Below are positions 1-8,170 of a DNA stretch of 20,399 nt, one piece after another (positions within the stretch are counted from its first letter, which is position 1; each line of letters opens with the position of its first letter). The position numbers were made by a program, and so were the translations under genes. The notes below the pieces were generated by a model. It was not told where the DNA came from, did no database searches, and saw only the letters and a program-made list of their open reading frames with translations. The DNA is from Methylocystaceae bacterium (GTDB lineage: Bacteria > Pseudomonadota > Alphaproteobacteria > Rhizobiales > Beijerinckiaceae). Location: assembly GCA_003105285.1 (NCBI GenBank), contig PQAN01000391.1, forward strand, positions 1-20,399, in the 5' to 3' direction.

Positions 1-281
1 CTGAGCCGCCGCGCGTGCGCCTCATCGACGAGTCGATCGAAGCTCGCGAGCGAGCCGAAGAGCGGATCGACGTCGCAATAATCGGCGACGTCGTAACCGA
101 AATCGCGCATCGGCGACGGATAGAAGGGCGACAACCAAATCGCGTCGACGCCCAACCATGCGAGATAATCGAGCCGCCGCCGGACGCCTTCGAGATCGCC
201 GACGCCATCGCCGTTCGAATCCTGAAAGGATCGCGGATAAATGTGATAGATCGCGCCGGTTCGCCACCACCTAAGAGACAT
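1..281 (-). CDS. GH13 alpha-glucosidase (N-terminal part, cut by window edge)
   Basis: Only the first 93 codons are present; the gene continues beyond the left edge. The visible part holds the start of the (beta/alpha)8 barrel of glycoside hydrolase family 13: IYHIYPRSFQDSNGDGVGDL at residues 11-30, including the DxNxDGxGD calcium-binding loop of oligo-1,6-glucosidases and alpha-glucosidases, then GVDAIWLSPFYPSPMRDFGYDVADY at about 44-68, the region I strand of the family. The product would be a cytoplasmic enzyme releasing glucose from alpha-linked oligosaccharides. The ATG is supported by AAAGGA upstream on the coding strand. It lies 46 bases after the GH42 stop in the same direction, so the two are probably co-transcribed. 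Trehalose synthase or sucrose hydrolase cannot be excluded because the specificity-determining part is missing. The catalytic Asp and Glu are outside the window. Confidence 0.88.
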   Translation of the reverse strand, partial: MSLRWWRTGAIYHIYPRSFQDSNGDGVGDLEGVRRRLDYLAWLGVDAIWLSPFYPSPMRDFGYDVADYCDVDPLFGSLASFDRLVDEAHARRL

Positions 282-327
282 GACGCGATCCTTTGATCCA
301 AAGAAGACGAGCCCCGGCATATTCGGT

Positions 328-2292
328 TCATTCGCGGCGCGTCATGTGAGCCGCCGCGACGCCGCGAGGTTCGAGAATTCTTTCCCCGAGCGACAAGGCG
401 GCGGCGCCGATCGCATCGGAAATGTCGGTCGGCTCCGCGCCGTAGTTGAAGACATAGCGCGTCGCGCCATTGTCGCGGACGCGAATGTGTTCGGGCAGAT
501 CCAGCGTCGCGACGCCCGCATGAAGAAACAGCCTGCGCGCGACATCTCGAAGAAGGGACTCGTCGGGCCAGCCCGCGAGGTAGAAGGCCCTGCCGCTGCG
601 GGCGAGCGCGGCCTCTCCGTCCTCGGAGACGAGTTCGGCCGAAGCGTTCTCGCCCACATCGAGGAACTCACGCCAGCGCTCGAAACATCCAGCGCCTGCG
701 ACCGCGATCGTCGCACCCGGTCTCAGGCTCTCGACGCGGCGCACTTTCACGTCGACGAGCGCGCGAAGATCGCCCGGCGGCAATTCGGCCGGAATTCGAA
801 AATCCGACGTCTTCGAGCCGGAACGAGGCCCGATGAGCAGTGTCGCGCCGCTCTTTGTCAGCGCGTCGACAAAGTCGACGGCGGGGGCAAAAAGACCCGG
901 CAGCAGGATAAGCTTGCGATCGGCCACCGCTTCCGCCGTCGGCGGGACGATGTCCACGGACAGTCCGGCGCGCCGCAAAGCGCGATAAAAGCGCAGCACG
1001 AGTTCGAAATAGGAGAAATCCTGTCCCTGCGGCTCGAAGGCCCAGGCCCAGGCGCTCTCGTAGTCGAACGCCAATGCGACCTGCGATCGCGCCGTTTCGA
1101 CGCGCGCGCCGAGGTTGCCGAGCTCTTTCGAAATGAGCGCGACGGCGTGATAGGCTTCGTTCGGCTCGCTGTCGGGCAAGAGCAGGCCTTCGTGCATTTG
1201 CTCCTGTGCGAACGGCGCCTGCCGCCACCTGAAATAGCTCACCGTCTCCGCGCCGGCGGCGAAGGCCTCGAACGTCCAGAGCCGCACCGCGCCTTTGGCC
1301 GGCGCCGGATTCCAGGGCGCCCAGTTCACGGCGCCCGGCTGCTGCTCCATCACCCACCAACGGCCGCGCCCGCAAGCGCGGTAGAGATCGTGATGAAAGG
1401 CCTGATAATCCGGGTCGCCGACGCGCATGTAGCGAGCCTTGAAATCCTCGTCGCGCGGGCTGCGCTCGAGATAGCCGAGCGGATAGCTGTCCCAGGACGC
1501 GGCGTCGAGGTCGCGCGATACTGCGAAATGGTCGAAGGCCGTGAAGGAGCCCATGAAGTTATGCAAGATCGGACGGCCAGTCGAATATCGCCGGATGATT
1601 TCGGCTTGGCGTCGGTTGAACGCGACGACCTGATCGGATGAGAAGCGCTGAAAATCCAGTCGGTGCGAGGGGTTTGCGTCGGTGACGGTGAGATTGGGCA
1701 GTTCGATCTCTTCGAAACTCGTCAATTCCATCGACCAGAAGACATTGCCCCACGCCTGGTTCAGAGCTTCGATGACGCCGTATTTCGCCGCGCACCACCG
1801 GCGAAACGCGCAAAGCGCCGCGTCCGAATAGCTTTCCACCGTGTCATGACAGCCATATTCGTTGTCCGTCTGCCATGCGGCGACGCCCGGATGCGCTCCG
1901 AATGTCTCGGCGAGCAACTCGACGATTCGTCCGCATTCGCGCGCATAACCTTCGTGACTGAAGCAATAATGGCGACGCGAGCCGAATTTGCGGGAACGCC
2001 CTTGCGCGTCGAGCGCCGGCATGTCGGGCATTCGATCGACCAGCCATTTCGGCGGCGTCGCGGTCGGCGTCCCGAGCACGATATTCAGCCCCGCGCCATG
2101 CAACAGATCGATGGCGCGTCGCAGCCAATCGAATTCGAAGACGCCCGGCCTCGGCTCCAGCCGCGACCAGGCGAATTCGCCGATGCGGACGAAGGAGAGG
2201 CCGATCGCCTTCATCATCGCCGCATCCTCGGCCCAACGCGATTCCGGCCAATGCTCGGGGTAATAGCAAACGCCTAGCTTTTGAAGGGTCAT
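328..2292 (-). CDS. GH42 beta-galactosidase
   Basis: 654-residue protein, the usual length for glycoside hydrolase family 42, which removes terminal galactose from beta-galactosides in the cytoplasm. It opens with LGVCYYPEHWPESRW (residues 6-20), typical of the family. The expected acid/base glutamate is E145 in QTDNEYG and the expected nucleophile is E316 in WWVMEQQPGAVNW; these positions lie very close to those of the Thermus enzyme. The C-terminal part resembles the trimerisation and beta domains. The start chosen is the ATG at 2292, with GAGG upstream and the family-conserved N-terminus right after it. In-frame ATGs at 2307 and 2331 are possible. A still longer frame to 2424 would run into galK and carries no family sequence. 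It is divergent from galK-galT, with 77 bases between starts, and is followed by an alpha-glucosidase. This fits lactose or beta-galactoside use feeding the Leloir enzymes. Confidence 0.92.
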   Translation of the reverse strand: MTLQKLGVCYYPEHWPESRWAEDAAMMKAIGLSFVRIGEFAWSRLEPRPGVFEFDWLRRAIDLLHGAGLNIVLGTPTATPPKWLVDRMPDMPALDAQGRSRKFGSRRHYCFSHEGYARECGRIVELLAETFGAHPGVAAWQTDNEYGCHDTVESYSDAALCAFRRWCAAKYGVIEALNQAWGNVFWSMELTSFEEIELPNLTVTDANPSHRLDFQRFSSDQVVAFNRRQAEIIRRYSTGRPILHNFMGSFTAFDHFAVSRDLDAASWDSYPLGYLERSPRDEDFKARYMRVGDPDYQAFHHDLYRACGRGRWWVMEQQPGAVNWAPWNPAPAKGAVRLWTFEAFAAGAETVSYFRWRQAPFAQEQMHEGLLLPDSEPNEAYHAVALISKELGNLGARVETARSQVALAFDYESAWAWAFEPQGQDFSYFELVLRFYRALRRAGLSVDIVPPTAEAVADRKLILLPGLFAPAVDFVDALTKSGATLLIGPRSGSKTSDFRIPAELPPGDLRALVDVKVRRVESLRPGATIAVAGAGCFERWREFLDVGENASAELVSEDGEAALARSGRAFYLAGWPDESLLRDVARRLFLHAGVATLDLPEHIRVRDNGATRYVFNYGAEPTDISDAIGAAALSLGERILEPRGVAAAHMTRRE

Positions 2293-2369
2293 GCGGGCCT
2301 CTGTCATTCCATTGTCGCGTGGGATATCCATGTTGCGCCACTTTGACATTCGAGTGACGCTGTGAGGCA
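2293..2369. promoter_or_regulatory. Divergent intergenic region between GH42 and galK
   Basis: These 77 bases separate the divergent GH42 and galK starts and must hold at least part of both promoters. A TTGACA at 2343-2348 on the plus strand matches a -35 hexamer. It is so close to the galK ATG that a -10 would overlap the start codon, so it may be fortuitous. No convincing operator palindrome was seen. Confidence 0.35.
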
Positions 2370-3539
2370 ATGGAAATCGCGTCCACGATCGGGCCCGCGC
2401 TTCTCGCGCATTTTCGACAGGCATTCGGCGGCCGACCGCGGCTCTTTCGCGCGCCCGGCCGCGTCAACATCATCGGCGAGCATACGGATTACAACGACGG
2501 CTTCGTCTTGCCGGCGGCGCTCGAGCTGGCGGTGACGACCGCGATCGCGCCGCGTCCGGATCGTCGCCTGCGCATCGCTTCGCTCGCTATGGGCGCCACG
2601 GTCGAGTTCGACCTGGATGATGTCGCCCCCTCGCCGCGAGGCGACTGGAGCGACTATGTGCGCGGCGTCGCGATCATGCTGCAGCGCGCAGGCCGCCAAC
2701 TCGAGGGTGCCGATCTGATGATCGACGGCGATTTGCCGATGGGGGCGGGCCTTTCGGCTTCGGCGGCGCTGGAGGTCTCAGTCGGCTATGCGCTCCTGGC
2801 GAATTCCGGTCTGGACGTCGATCGGATCGAATTGGCGAAGATCTGTCAGCGCGCGGAGAACGAATTCGTCGGCGCGCGCTGCGGCGTCATGGATCAATTC
2901 ATTTCGTGCTGCGCAGAGGCCGGGCGCGCTGTTCTGCTCGATTGCAGAACCCTCGAGGCCAGATCGATCGCGGTCGATCCGAGCGCGCGGCTGATGGTTT
3001 GCGACACCATGGTCCGTCACGAAATCGCGACCAGCGAATATAATCTCCGTCGCGCGGACTGCGAGCGCGCCGTGGCGGCGCTGGCCTGCGAGCTTCACGG
3101 GATAGTTGCGCTGCGCGACGTGACGCTCGAGCAACTCGAGCGCCATGAGGCGCTGTTGTCGGAAACCATGTTTCGGCGAGCCCGGCACGTCATCGGCGAA
3201 AACGCGCGAACCCTGCGGGCGGCGACGGCGCTGGAGGGCGGCGATCTCTTCGAATGCGGTCGGATGATGGACTTGTCCCATGCGAGCTTGCGAGACGATT
3301 ACGAGGCGAGCTGTCCCGAACTCGATCTCATCGTGGAGTTCGCGGGCGGCGTCGAGGGTGTCTACGGCTCGCGGATGATGGGCGGCGGCTTCGGCGGATG
3401 CGCGATCAGCCTCGTCGATGCGAGCGCGGTGGACCGTTTCGCCGAGACCGTAAGAAAAGCCTACGAGGATGCGACCGGAACGACGCCATCCATTTTTTGC
3501 TGCTTCCCCGGGCCGGGTGTCGGCCCTCTCGGCTCGTGA
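2370..3539 (+). CDS. galK: Galactokinase
   Basis: 389-residue GHMP kinase that phosphorylates alpha-D-galactose to galactose 1-phosphate with ATP, the first committed Leloir step. All hallmark motifs are visible. The galactokinase signature GRVNIIGEHTDYNDG is at about residues 30-44. The ATP-binding loop LPMGAGLSASAALE is at about 122-135. The catalytic aspartate is D175 in CGVMDQFIS. The GHMP C-terminal motif MMGGGFGGCAI is at about 336-346. Length matches the bacterial family (about 380-390). GAGG lies only two bases from the ATG, a short spacing, but no better upstream start is present. The galT GTG follows 15 bases after the stop, so the two form an operon. Divergence from beta-galactosidase gives a complete beta-galactoside to galactose 1-phosphate route. 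Confidence 0.96.
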   Translation: MEIASTIGPALLAHFRQAFGGRPRLFRAPGRVNIIGEHTDYNDGFVLPAALELAVTTAIAPRPDRRLRIASLAMGATVEFDLDDVAPSPRGDWSDYVRGVAIMLQRAGRQLEGADLMIDGDLPMGAGLSASAALEVSVGYALLANSGLDVDRIELAKICQRAENEFVGARCGVMDQFISCCAEAGRAVLLDCRTLEARSIAVDPSARLMVCDTMVRHEIATSEYNLRRADCERAVAALACELHGIVALRDVTLEQLERHEALLSETMFRRARHVIGENARTLRAATALEGGDLFECGRMMDLSHASLRDDYEASCPELDLIVEFAGGVEGVYGSRMMGGGFGGCAISLVDASAVDRFAETVRKAYEDATGTTPSIFCCFPGPGVGPLGS

Positions 3540-3554
3540 CGTCGGAGCGGCCAC

Positions 3555-4610
3555 GTGTCTCTTCTCGATAACGCCTCACATCGTCGACTCAACCCGCTCA
3601 CGGGCGAATGGGTGATCGTCTCGCCGCACCGCACCGCAAGACCATGGCGAGGGCAGGAAGAAGATTTGTCCGTAGTGGATCGTCCCGCCTATGATTCGAC
3701 CTGCTATTTATGCCCCGGCAACCAGCGAGCGAACGCCGAGCGCAATCCCCGATATGGAGGCGTTTTCGCCTTCGATAACGACTTTCCCGCGTTGACGCCC
3801 GACGCGCCGCCCGATGGCCTCGACGACAATGGGTTGCTGGTCGCGCGCGGCGAGCCGGGCATATGCCGAGTCGTGTGTTTTTCGGAGCGTCACGACCTCA
3901 CCCTGTCACGTATGCAGGTTTGCGACATCGTCCGCGTCGTCGAGGCTTGGCGCGAAGAGCATCGCCGCCTCGGCGCTCTGGAATTCATCGACTATGTGCA
4001 GATTTTCGAAAATCGCGGCGCGATGATGGGCGCGAGCAATCCGCATCCGCATTGCCAGATCTGGGCCACACGCAGTCTCCCTAATGAAATCGTCAAGGAG
4101 ACGCGCAGCCAAAACGACTATCTCACCCGCAAAAAATCCTGCCTACTGTGCGACTATCTGGCGCTCGAAGAAAAGCTCGGCGAACGCGTCGTTTGCCGCA
4201 ACGACCATTTCACGGCGCTCGTTCCGTTCTGGGCGGCATGGCCTTTCGAAACCATGGTTCTCCCGCGACGACACATTGGCGCATTCGATGATTTCGGCGG
4301 CGAAGAAACTTATGCGTTCGCCGAAATTCTTCGCCTCCTCACCGTCCGCTACGACAATCTTTTCAAATCGCCATTTCCTTATTCGATGGGATTTCACCAG
4401 CGTCCAACGGATCGCGAACGCCATCCCGCCTGGCATTTTCACGCCCATTTCTATCCGCCGCTCCTGCGCTCCGCCGCCGTGCGTAAATTCATGGTCGGGT
4501 TCGAATTGCTCGGTTCTCCCCAGCGCGACATCACGCCGGAAGCCGGCGCTCGGCGTCTGCGCGATTTGCCGACGACCCACTATGCCGAATCTGTCGGCGA
4601 CAGCGGTTAG
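3555..4610 (+). CDS. galT: Galactose-1-phosphate uridylyltransferase
   Basis: 351-residue enzyme exchanging UMP between UDP-glucose and galactose 1-phosphate through a uridylyl-histidine intermediate. The active-site motif NPHPHCQIW is at residues 162-170; H166 is the expected nucleophile, at the same number as in the E. coli enzyme. Zinc ligands of the class I family are present: C50 and C53 in CYLCPGN, H113 in ERHDLTL, and H164. The C-terminal HPAWHFHAHFYPP is the iron-site region. Translation starts at GTG (3555), preceded by GGAG; the next residues MSLLDNASHRRLNPLTGEW match the family N-terminus. It is the second gene of the galK-galT operon. UDP-galactose 4-epimerase is not in the window and must be encoded elsewhere for the pathway to run. 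Confidence 0.95.
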   Translation: MSLLDNASHRRLNPLTGEWVIVSPHRTARPWRGQEEDLSVVDRPAYDSTCYLCPGNQRANAERNPRYGGVFAFDNDFPALTPDAPPDGLDDNGLLVARGEPGICRVVCFSERHDLTLSRMQVCDIVRVVEAWREEHRRLGALEFIDYVQIFENRGAMMGASNPHPHCQIWATRSLPNEIVKETRSQNDYLTRKKSCLLCDYLALEEKLGERVVCRNDHFTALVPFWAAWPFETMVLPRRHIGAFDDFGGEETYAFAEILRLLTVRYDNLFKSPFPYSMGFHQRPTDRERHPAWHFHAHFYPPLLRSAAVRKFMVGFELLGSPQRDITPEAGARRLRDLPTTHYAESVGDSG

Positions 4611-4905
4611 CGCGTTGGTCGCCCACCGTGCTCGATCTCTATCGACGCCGGACTGCGCATCGTGGGCGACGCTTCGGTTCCTTCAGAAGAGCCTAAGGCC
4701 TGTCGAGGGCGCGTCGATCCACAGCATCGACGACACGCGCGCCTCGCTCGAGCCGGTGGTTCTGGATATGACGGCTCGCCGAATCTTCGCTCTTTCTCCG
4801 AGGCCGCCGTCATCGTCGAGGATGAAGGCGGCAAGGTCGACGACCTCGACGGATCCGCACGGCAGAGCCGTCTGGACCGAGGACACGCCCAGCGGCGGCG
4901 TGACG
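4611..4905. other. Intergenic gap, no supported gene
   Basis: About 295 bases between the convergent galT and acetyltransferase genes. Several frames are open because the DNA is GC-rich, but none shows a recognisable domain, a credible ribosome binding site or coding bias that stands out. No GC-rich hairpin followed by a T tract was found, so transcription termination here is not explained. Confidence 0.4.
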
Positions 4906-5484
4906 TTATCGACTGTCCGGGAGAGCGGAGGCGCCGGGGCCGAGCGATCGCTGCATGACGACCGAGTCTGTCCAGCGGCCGAATTTGAAGCCGACGGACG
5001 AGAGATAGCCGGCCTGGAAAAATCCAAACGCCTCGTGCAGCTTCAACGAGGCCTGGTTGGAGGCGTCGACATAGCCGATCATCTGTCGGAAGCCGGCCGC
5101 CGCGCAGGCGTCGATCAGCGCTTGCAGCAGCAGCCGGCCGACGCCGCGATGAAGATGGCTCGGGTCGACATAGATCGAATGCTTGACGACATAACGATAG
5201 GCCGGCCGCTTGCGGAATGGCACGGCGTAGGCGTAGCCGATCACGGCGCCGTCGAGCTCCGCGACCAGATGGGGAAGTCGATGCTTCCCCATGTTCTTGC
5301 GCCGCCGCTTGATGTCCTCCTTCTGCGGCGCCTCGTAGAGCGGCGCCTCGGAAGGGTCGAGGCCTGTGCGGATGTGATGAAGATAGATCGCGAGCATGGC
5401 TTCGACATCTTCGTCCCGCGAAGGCCGAACGATGATCGGCCAATGTTGGATGTCCGCGGAAATAGCGCGCGCCTCCAAAGTCAT
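4906..5484 (-). CDS. GNAT N-acetyltransferase, phosphinothricin-acetyltransferase-like
   Basis: 192-residue single-domain acetyl-CoA-dependent acetyltransferase. IIVRPSRDEDVEAMLAIYLHHI (about 17-38) is the first beta-alpha unit. YVDPSHLHRGVGRLLLQALI (about 105-124) is motif A, with the R/Q-x-x-G-x-G/A pyrophosphate-binding loop at HRGVGR. SLKLHEAFGFFQAGYLSSVGFKFGRW (about 146-171) matches the C-terminal motif of Pat/Bar-type enzymes, including the LHE-x-GF element and the substrate-loop GxKxG-W. Its ATG overlaps the stop of the upstream decarboxylase by four bases (ATGA), so it is translationally coupled to it. Family members acetylate small primary amines such as phosphinothricin or methionine sulfoximine. 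The coupling suggests an amine linked to the decarboxylase, but this is inference. The substrate is unknown. Confidence 0.88.
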   Translation of the reverse strand: MTLEARAISADIQHWPIIVRPSRDEDVEAMLAIYLHHIRTGLDPSEAPLYEAPQKEDIKRRRKNMGKHRLPHLVAELDGAVIGYAYAVPFRKRPAYRYVVKHSIYVDPSHLHRGVGRLLLQALIDACAAAGFRQMIGYVDASNQASLKLHEAFGFFQAGYLSSVGFKFGRWTDSVVMQRSLGPGASALPDSR

Positions 5485-7838
5485 TCGCTCACGACATAGG
5501 TATAGAGGCGCAGCCGTCCCTCTTCGTCCGTCTCCTTGTAGAGACCCTGGATTTCATTGTCGAAGCCCGGAAAGAGATTGGCGCTCCGCTCGAATGTCTT
5601 CAGATATTGGAGCATGGGCCGCGCCTTCGCGCACAGCCGCTCCCCGGGAACGATGGTGGCGATGCCCGGCGGATAAATGACGAAGAGCGTCGTCGCGATG
5701 CGGCCCTCGATCTCGTCGATCGGCAGATAGTCGACCTTGTTGCGCACGAGATGCAGATAGGCCTCGCGCGGCGTCATGACCATGTCCGGGAGATGCTCCT
5801 GCGCGAACTGAGCGCGCTGCAGCGCGCTCACGCCGGCCTCCTTGAAAAACTGGTGCATCTGGCCGCAGAGATCGCGCAGCCGCGCGCCTTTGTAGCGCCC
5901 CGGCCGACGCGCGACGAATTCCGGGACGACATCTTGAAGCGGGGCGTTGTCGTCGTGCAGCCGCTTGAAGGCGACGAGCGCCGAGACGAGCGTGCCGGCC
6001 TTGCTCGACTCGACGCCCGGCGTCAACAGAAAGAGCAGCGAGTTCAGGTCGTTCTTCTCGGGCACGATGCGGTTCTCGCGCAAATATTGCGCGACGACGG
6101 GGGCCGGAATTCCGTGATCCTCATAGGCGCCCGTCGCGCGATCGAAGCCCGGCGTCAATAATGTGAGCTTCGCGGGGTCGGTGATCGCGAAACCCCGCGC
6201 CATATTCTCGAAACCGTGCCAGCCGGCCTCGGGCGCGAGCTCCCAGAAGGCGGCGTTGCGGGCGAGCTGGTCGGTGGAGACGCTTTCCCATGGGACGCGA
6301 TGGGCCCCGGACTCGCGCGCGGCGTCCGGAATCGAGACCGCGTCGGGCACGAAGGGATCGAAGAACCAGCGCCGCGCCGGGTCCTTCTCCTTCACCTCGA
6401 ACTCGCGCCGCACCGCCCGCAGCTTCTTGCGCAGCTCGATTCCGAGCCGGATCGTGTCGTCCCACAAGAGCTCGCCGGAGCGGCCCTTCATCATCTGCGC
6501 GCCGACGTCGAGCGACGCGAACAAAGGATAGAACGGCGACGTCGACGCATGCTGCATGAAGCCTTCGTTGAAGCGCCTGTGCTCGACGCGGCGCTTCTGA
6601 CCCTTGATGTGGCGGTCTCGCACATGAATCTGCGAGGCTTGGGAGAAGCTCGCGAGTTGCTTATGCGTCGACTGCGTCGCGACGACGCCGGGCGAGCTTT
6701 CGGTCAAATCCTTCAACCCCATGGCGAAACGCCGCTCGTAGAGCGGATGGAACTTCATGAAGCCGGCCCAGGCTTCATCGAAGAGAATATAGTCGCACAA
6801 ATGTCCGATCTTCCGGACGATCCATTCGGCGTCATAGATCGTGCCGTCATAGGTGCATTGCTCGATCACCGCGGCGCGGAAGGGGCGCTCCTTGCGCCAG
6901 GCGTCCTTGTCCTTCACGAGCGGATTGTCGCGGATGCGTTCGCGCAGCCTCTCCTCGTCGAAGGATCGATGGTCGATCGGGCCGATCAAGCCATAGGCGT
7001 TGCGCGTCGTCGGAAGGAAGATCGGCGTGCCGCCGCCGAGCAGCAATGCGCCGTGATGCGCGGCCTTATGATTGTTGCGATCGAAAAGCGCCAGATCGCC
7101 TTCCGCGATCAGATTGGTGAGAACGATCTTGTTCGACGAGGACGTGCCGTTGAGGACGAAATAGGTCTTCTCGGCCCCGAAAATCTCCGCGGCCGCCTTC
7201 TGAGCAGCCAGAGCAGGGCCTTCGTGGGTCAAGAGATCGCCGAGCTCGAGGACTGAATTGTCGAGATCGTCGCGGAAGACCGACTCGCCGAGATGCTCCA
7301 TGAAGATGCGGCCGATCGGGCTGCGACTGTAGAAAATGCCGCCATTGTGGCCGGGGCAGGTCCAGAGCTGGTTGCCTTCCTCGGCGTAATCGACGAGCGC
7401 GCCGAAGAACGGCGTCTTGAGCGTCTCGGCATATTGCTTGAGGCGCGAGACGAGATTCTTGGCGATGAACTCGGGCGTCTCCTCGGCGAGGAAGACATAG
7501 CCGTCGATAAAATCCAGCACCTCGACCGGAATGTCCTCGAAACGCTTCCGGCGGATGAGGAGGACGATCGGCATTTCGAGGCCGCGCTTGCGCATCAGAT
7601 CGATGAGCGAAGCGGTCTTGCCTTCGAGCCCGCGCTTGCCCCAGTCGACGACGAGGCAGCCGATCGCGGCGTCGGTCTGAACGACGATTTCCGCGTCCTC
7701 CACGCGCCGCGCCCGCACGACCTGGAAGCCCATGCTCTCGATCGCGGCGATGATCTGATTGACGCGCAGCCCTTCGAGGTCGTCGGCCTCGAAGATCGGC
7801 GCGGAGAAGAGAAAGGTGAATCGACGGGAGAAGTCCAT
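5481..7838 (-). CDS. Orn/Lys/Arg decarboxylase, AdiA-type (PLP-dependent)
   Basis: 785-residue fold-type I PLP enzyme of the large-domain bacterial ornithine/lysine/arginine decarboxylases. The N-terminal receiver-like wing domain is about residues 1-135 (AIGCLVVDWGKRGLEGK at about 58-74). The PLP domain carries CPGHNGGIFYSRSP at about 161-174, NGTSSSNK at about 230-237, the cofactor-binding D354 in LFDEAWAGF, and the Schiff-base lysine K393 in STHKQLASFSQAS. The C-terminal domain has GWHGFENMARGF and GRIATTLFVIYPPGI. The layout resembles arginine decarboxylase AdiA most; the exact amino acid cannot be settled by eye. The ATG at 7838 begins family-like sequence but has a weak ribosome binding site. 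A GTG at 7898 in the same frame has a strong one and would add 20 residues. The stop overlaps the acetyltransferase start. Confidence 0.9.
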   Translation of the reverse strand: MDFSRRFTFLFSAPIFEADDLEGLRVNQIIAAIESMGFQVVRARRVEDAEIVVQTDAAIGCLVVDWGKRGLEGKTASLIDLMRKRGLEMPIVLLIRRKRFEDIPVEVLDFIDGYVFLAEETPEFIAKNLVSRLKQYAETLKTPFFGALVDYAEEGNQLWTCPGHNGGIFYSRSPIGRIFMEHLGESVFRDDLDNSVLELGDLLTHEGPALAAQKAAAEIFGAEKTYFVLNGTSSSNKIVLTNLIAEGDLALFDRNNHKAAHHGALLLGGGTPIFLPTTRNAYGLIGPIDHRSFDEERLRERIRDNPLVKDKDAWRKERPFRAAVIEQCTYDGTIYDAEWIVRKIGHLCDYILFDEAWAGFMKFHPLYERRFAMGLKDLTESSPGVVATQSTHKQLASFSQASQIHVRDRHIKGQKRRVEHRRFNEGFMQHASTSPFYPLFASLDVGAQMMKGRSGELLWDDTIRLGIELRKKLRAVRREFEVKEKDPARRWFFDPFVPDAVSIPDAARESGAHRVPWESVSTDQLARNAAFWELAPEAGWHGFENMARGFAITDPAKLTLLTPGFDRATGAYEDHGIPAPVVAQYLRENRIVPEKNDLNSLLFLLTPGVESSKAGTLVSALVAFKRLHDDNAPLQDVVPEFVARRPGRYKGARLRDLCGQMHQFFKEAGVSALQRAQFAQEHLPDMVMTPREAYLHLVRNKVDYLPIDEIEGRIATTLFVIYPPGIATIVPGERLCAKARPMLQYLKTFERSANLFPGFDNEIQGLYKETDEEGRLRLYTYVVSE

Positions 7839-7903
7839 TCGAGGCCGCCAGTTCGTAGCGCTGTTGCAAATACGCCGCTCGCGGCGCCCGGCAACCACAC
7901 ACA

Positions 7904-7911
7904 CCCTCCTT
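7904..7911 (-). promoter_or_regulatory. Strong Shine-Dalgarno upstream of the decarboxylase
   Basis: AAGGAGGG on the minus strand, five bases before an in-frame GTG at 7898. This is a far better ribosome binding site than the one at the ATG at 7838. If used, it adds 20 residues to the decarboxylase, with RRERR near the start. It is given separately because it decides between two starts. Confidence 0.5.
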
Positions 7912-8033
7912 GGATGACACAATCGTGACGGATCGGCCGCCGGCCTTGGTTGTCTGGGCGGCGGGCCCCTGCGGCGAATTCGCGACGACCGTGGCAAAAA
8001 GGCCACATTCCGGCCCAGATCGGTCAAGATATA

Positions 8034-8115
8034 GTAAAGTTTACGCTTTTAAGAAAAAACGGCAGATTCATGTATTTTTCTCGATAGTGTAGTAAAAATA
8101 CAGTCATAATTATGA
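8034..8115. promoter_or_regulatory. AT-rich control region with three dyads upstream of exbD
   Basis: The spacer between the divergent decarboxylase and exbD turns sharply AT-rich here. It contains three dyad-symmetric elements: GTAAAGTTTAC at 8034-8044 (5-bp arms around one base), TGTATTTTT at 8071-8079 with its exact complement AAAAATACA at 8094-8102 (14-base spacer), and the perfect 12-bp palindrome TCATAATTATGA at 8104-8115. These are good operator and promoter candidates for the TonB operon, whose first ATG is at 8171. A small GTGGC/GCCAC hairpin also lies at 7991-8006. The regulator is not identifiable; the palindromes are not clear matches to Fur, Irr, RirA or PhoB sites. Confidence 0.5.
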
Positions 8116-8170
8116 AACAAGCGCCCCGTCATGGGTGGATCGATGAAGATCGACTCGAGGGGAATTGTCG

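Noticed and set aside
280..1641. Long plus-strand frame opposite GH42
   Set aside because: It is an arginine-rich shadow of a well-supported gene on the other strand, with no domain.
2293..2424. Longer N-terminus for the GH42 protein
   Set aside because: It would overlap galK and carries no family sequence before the conserved start at 2292.
4607..5443. 278-codon minus-strand frame
   Set aside because: It is out of frame with the clear GNAT gene and rich in arginine and serine; no domain is visible.
6216..7256. 346-codon plus-strand frame opposite the decarboxylase
   Set aside because: It mirrors a full PLP decarboxylase with all motifs; no independent support.
8104..8121. PhoB box upstream of exbD
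   Set aside because: Only one half-site (GTCATAA) resembles the consensus; the second repeat is absent.
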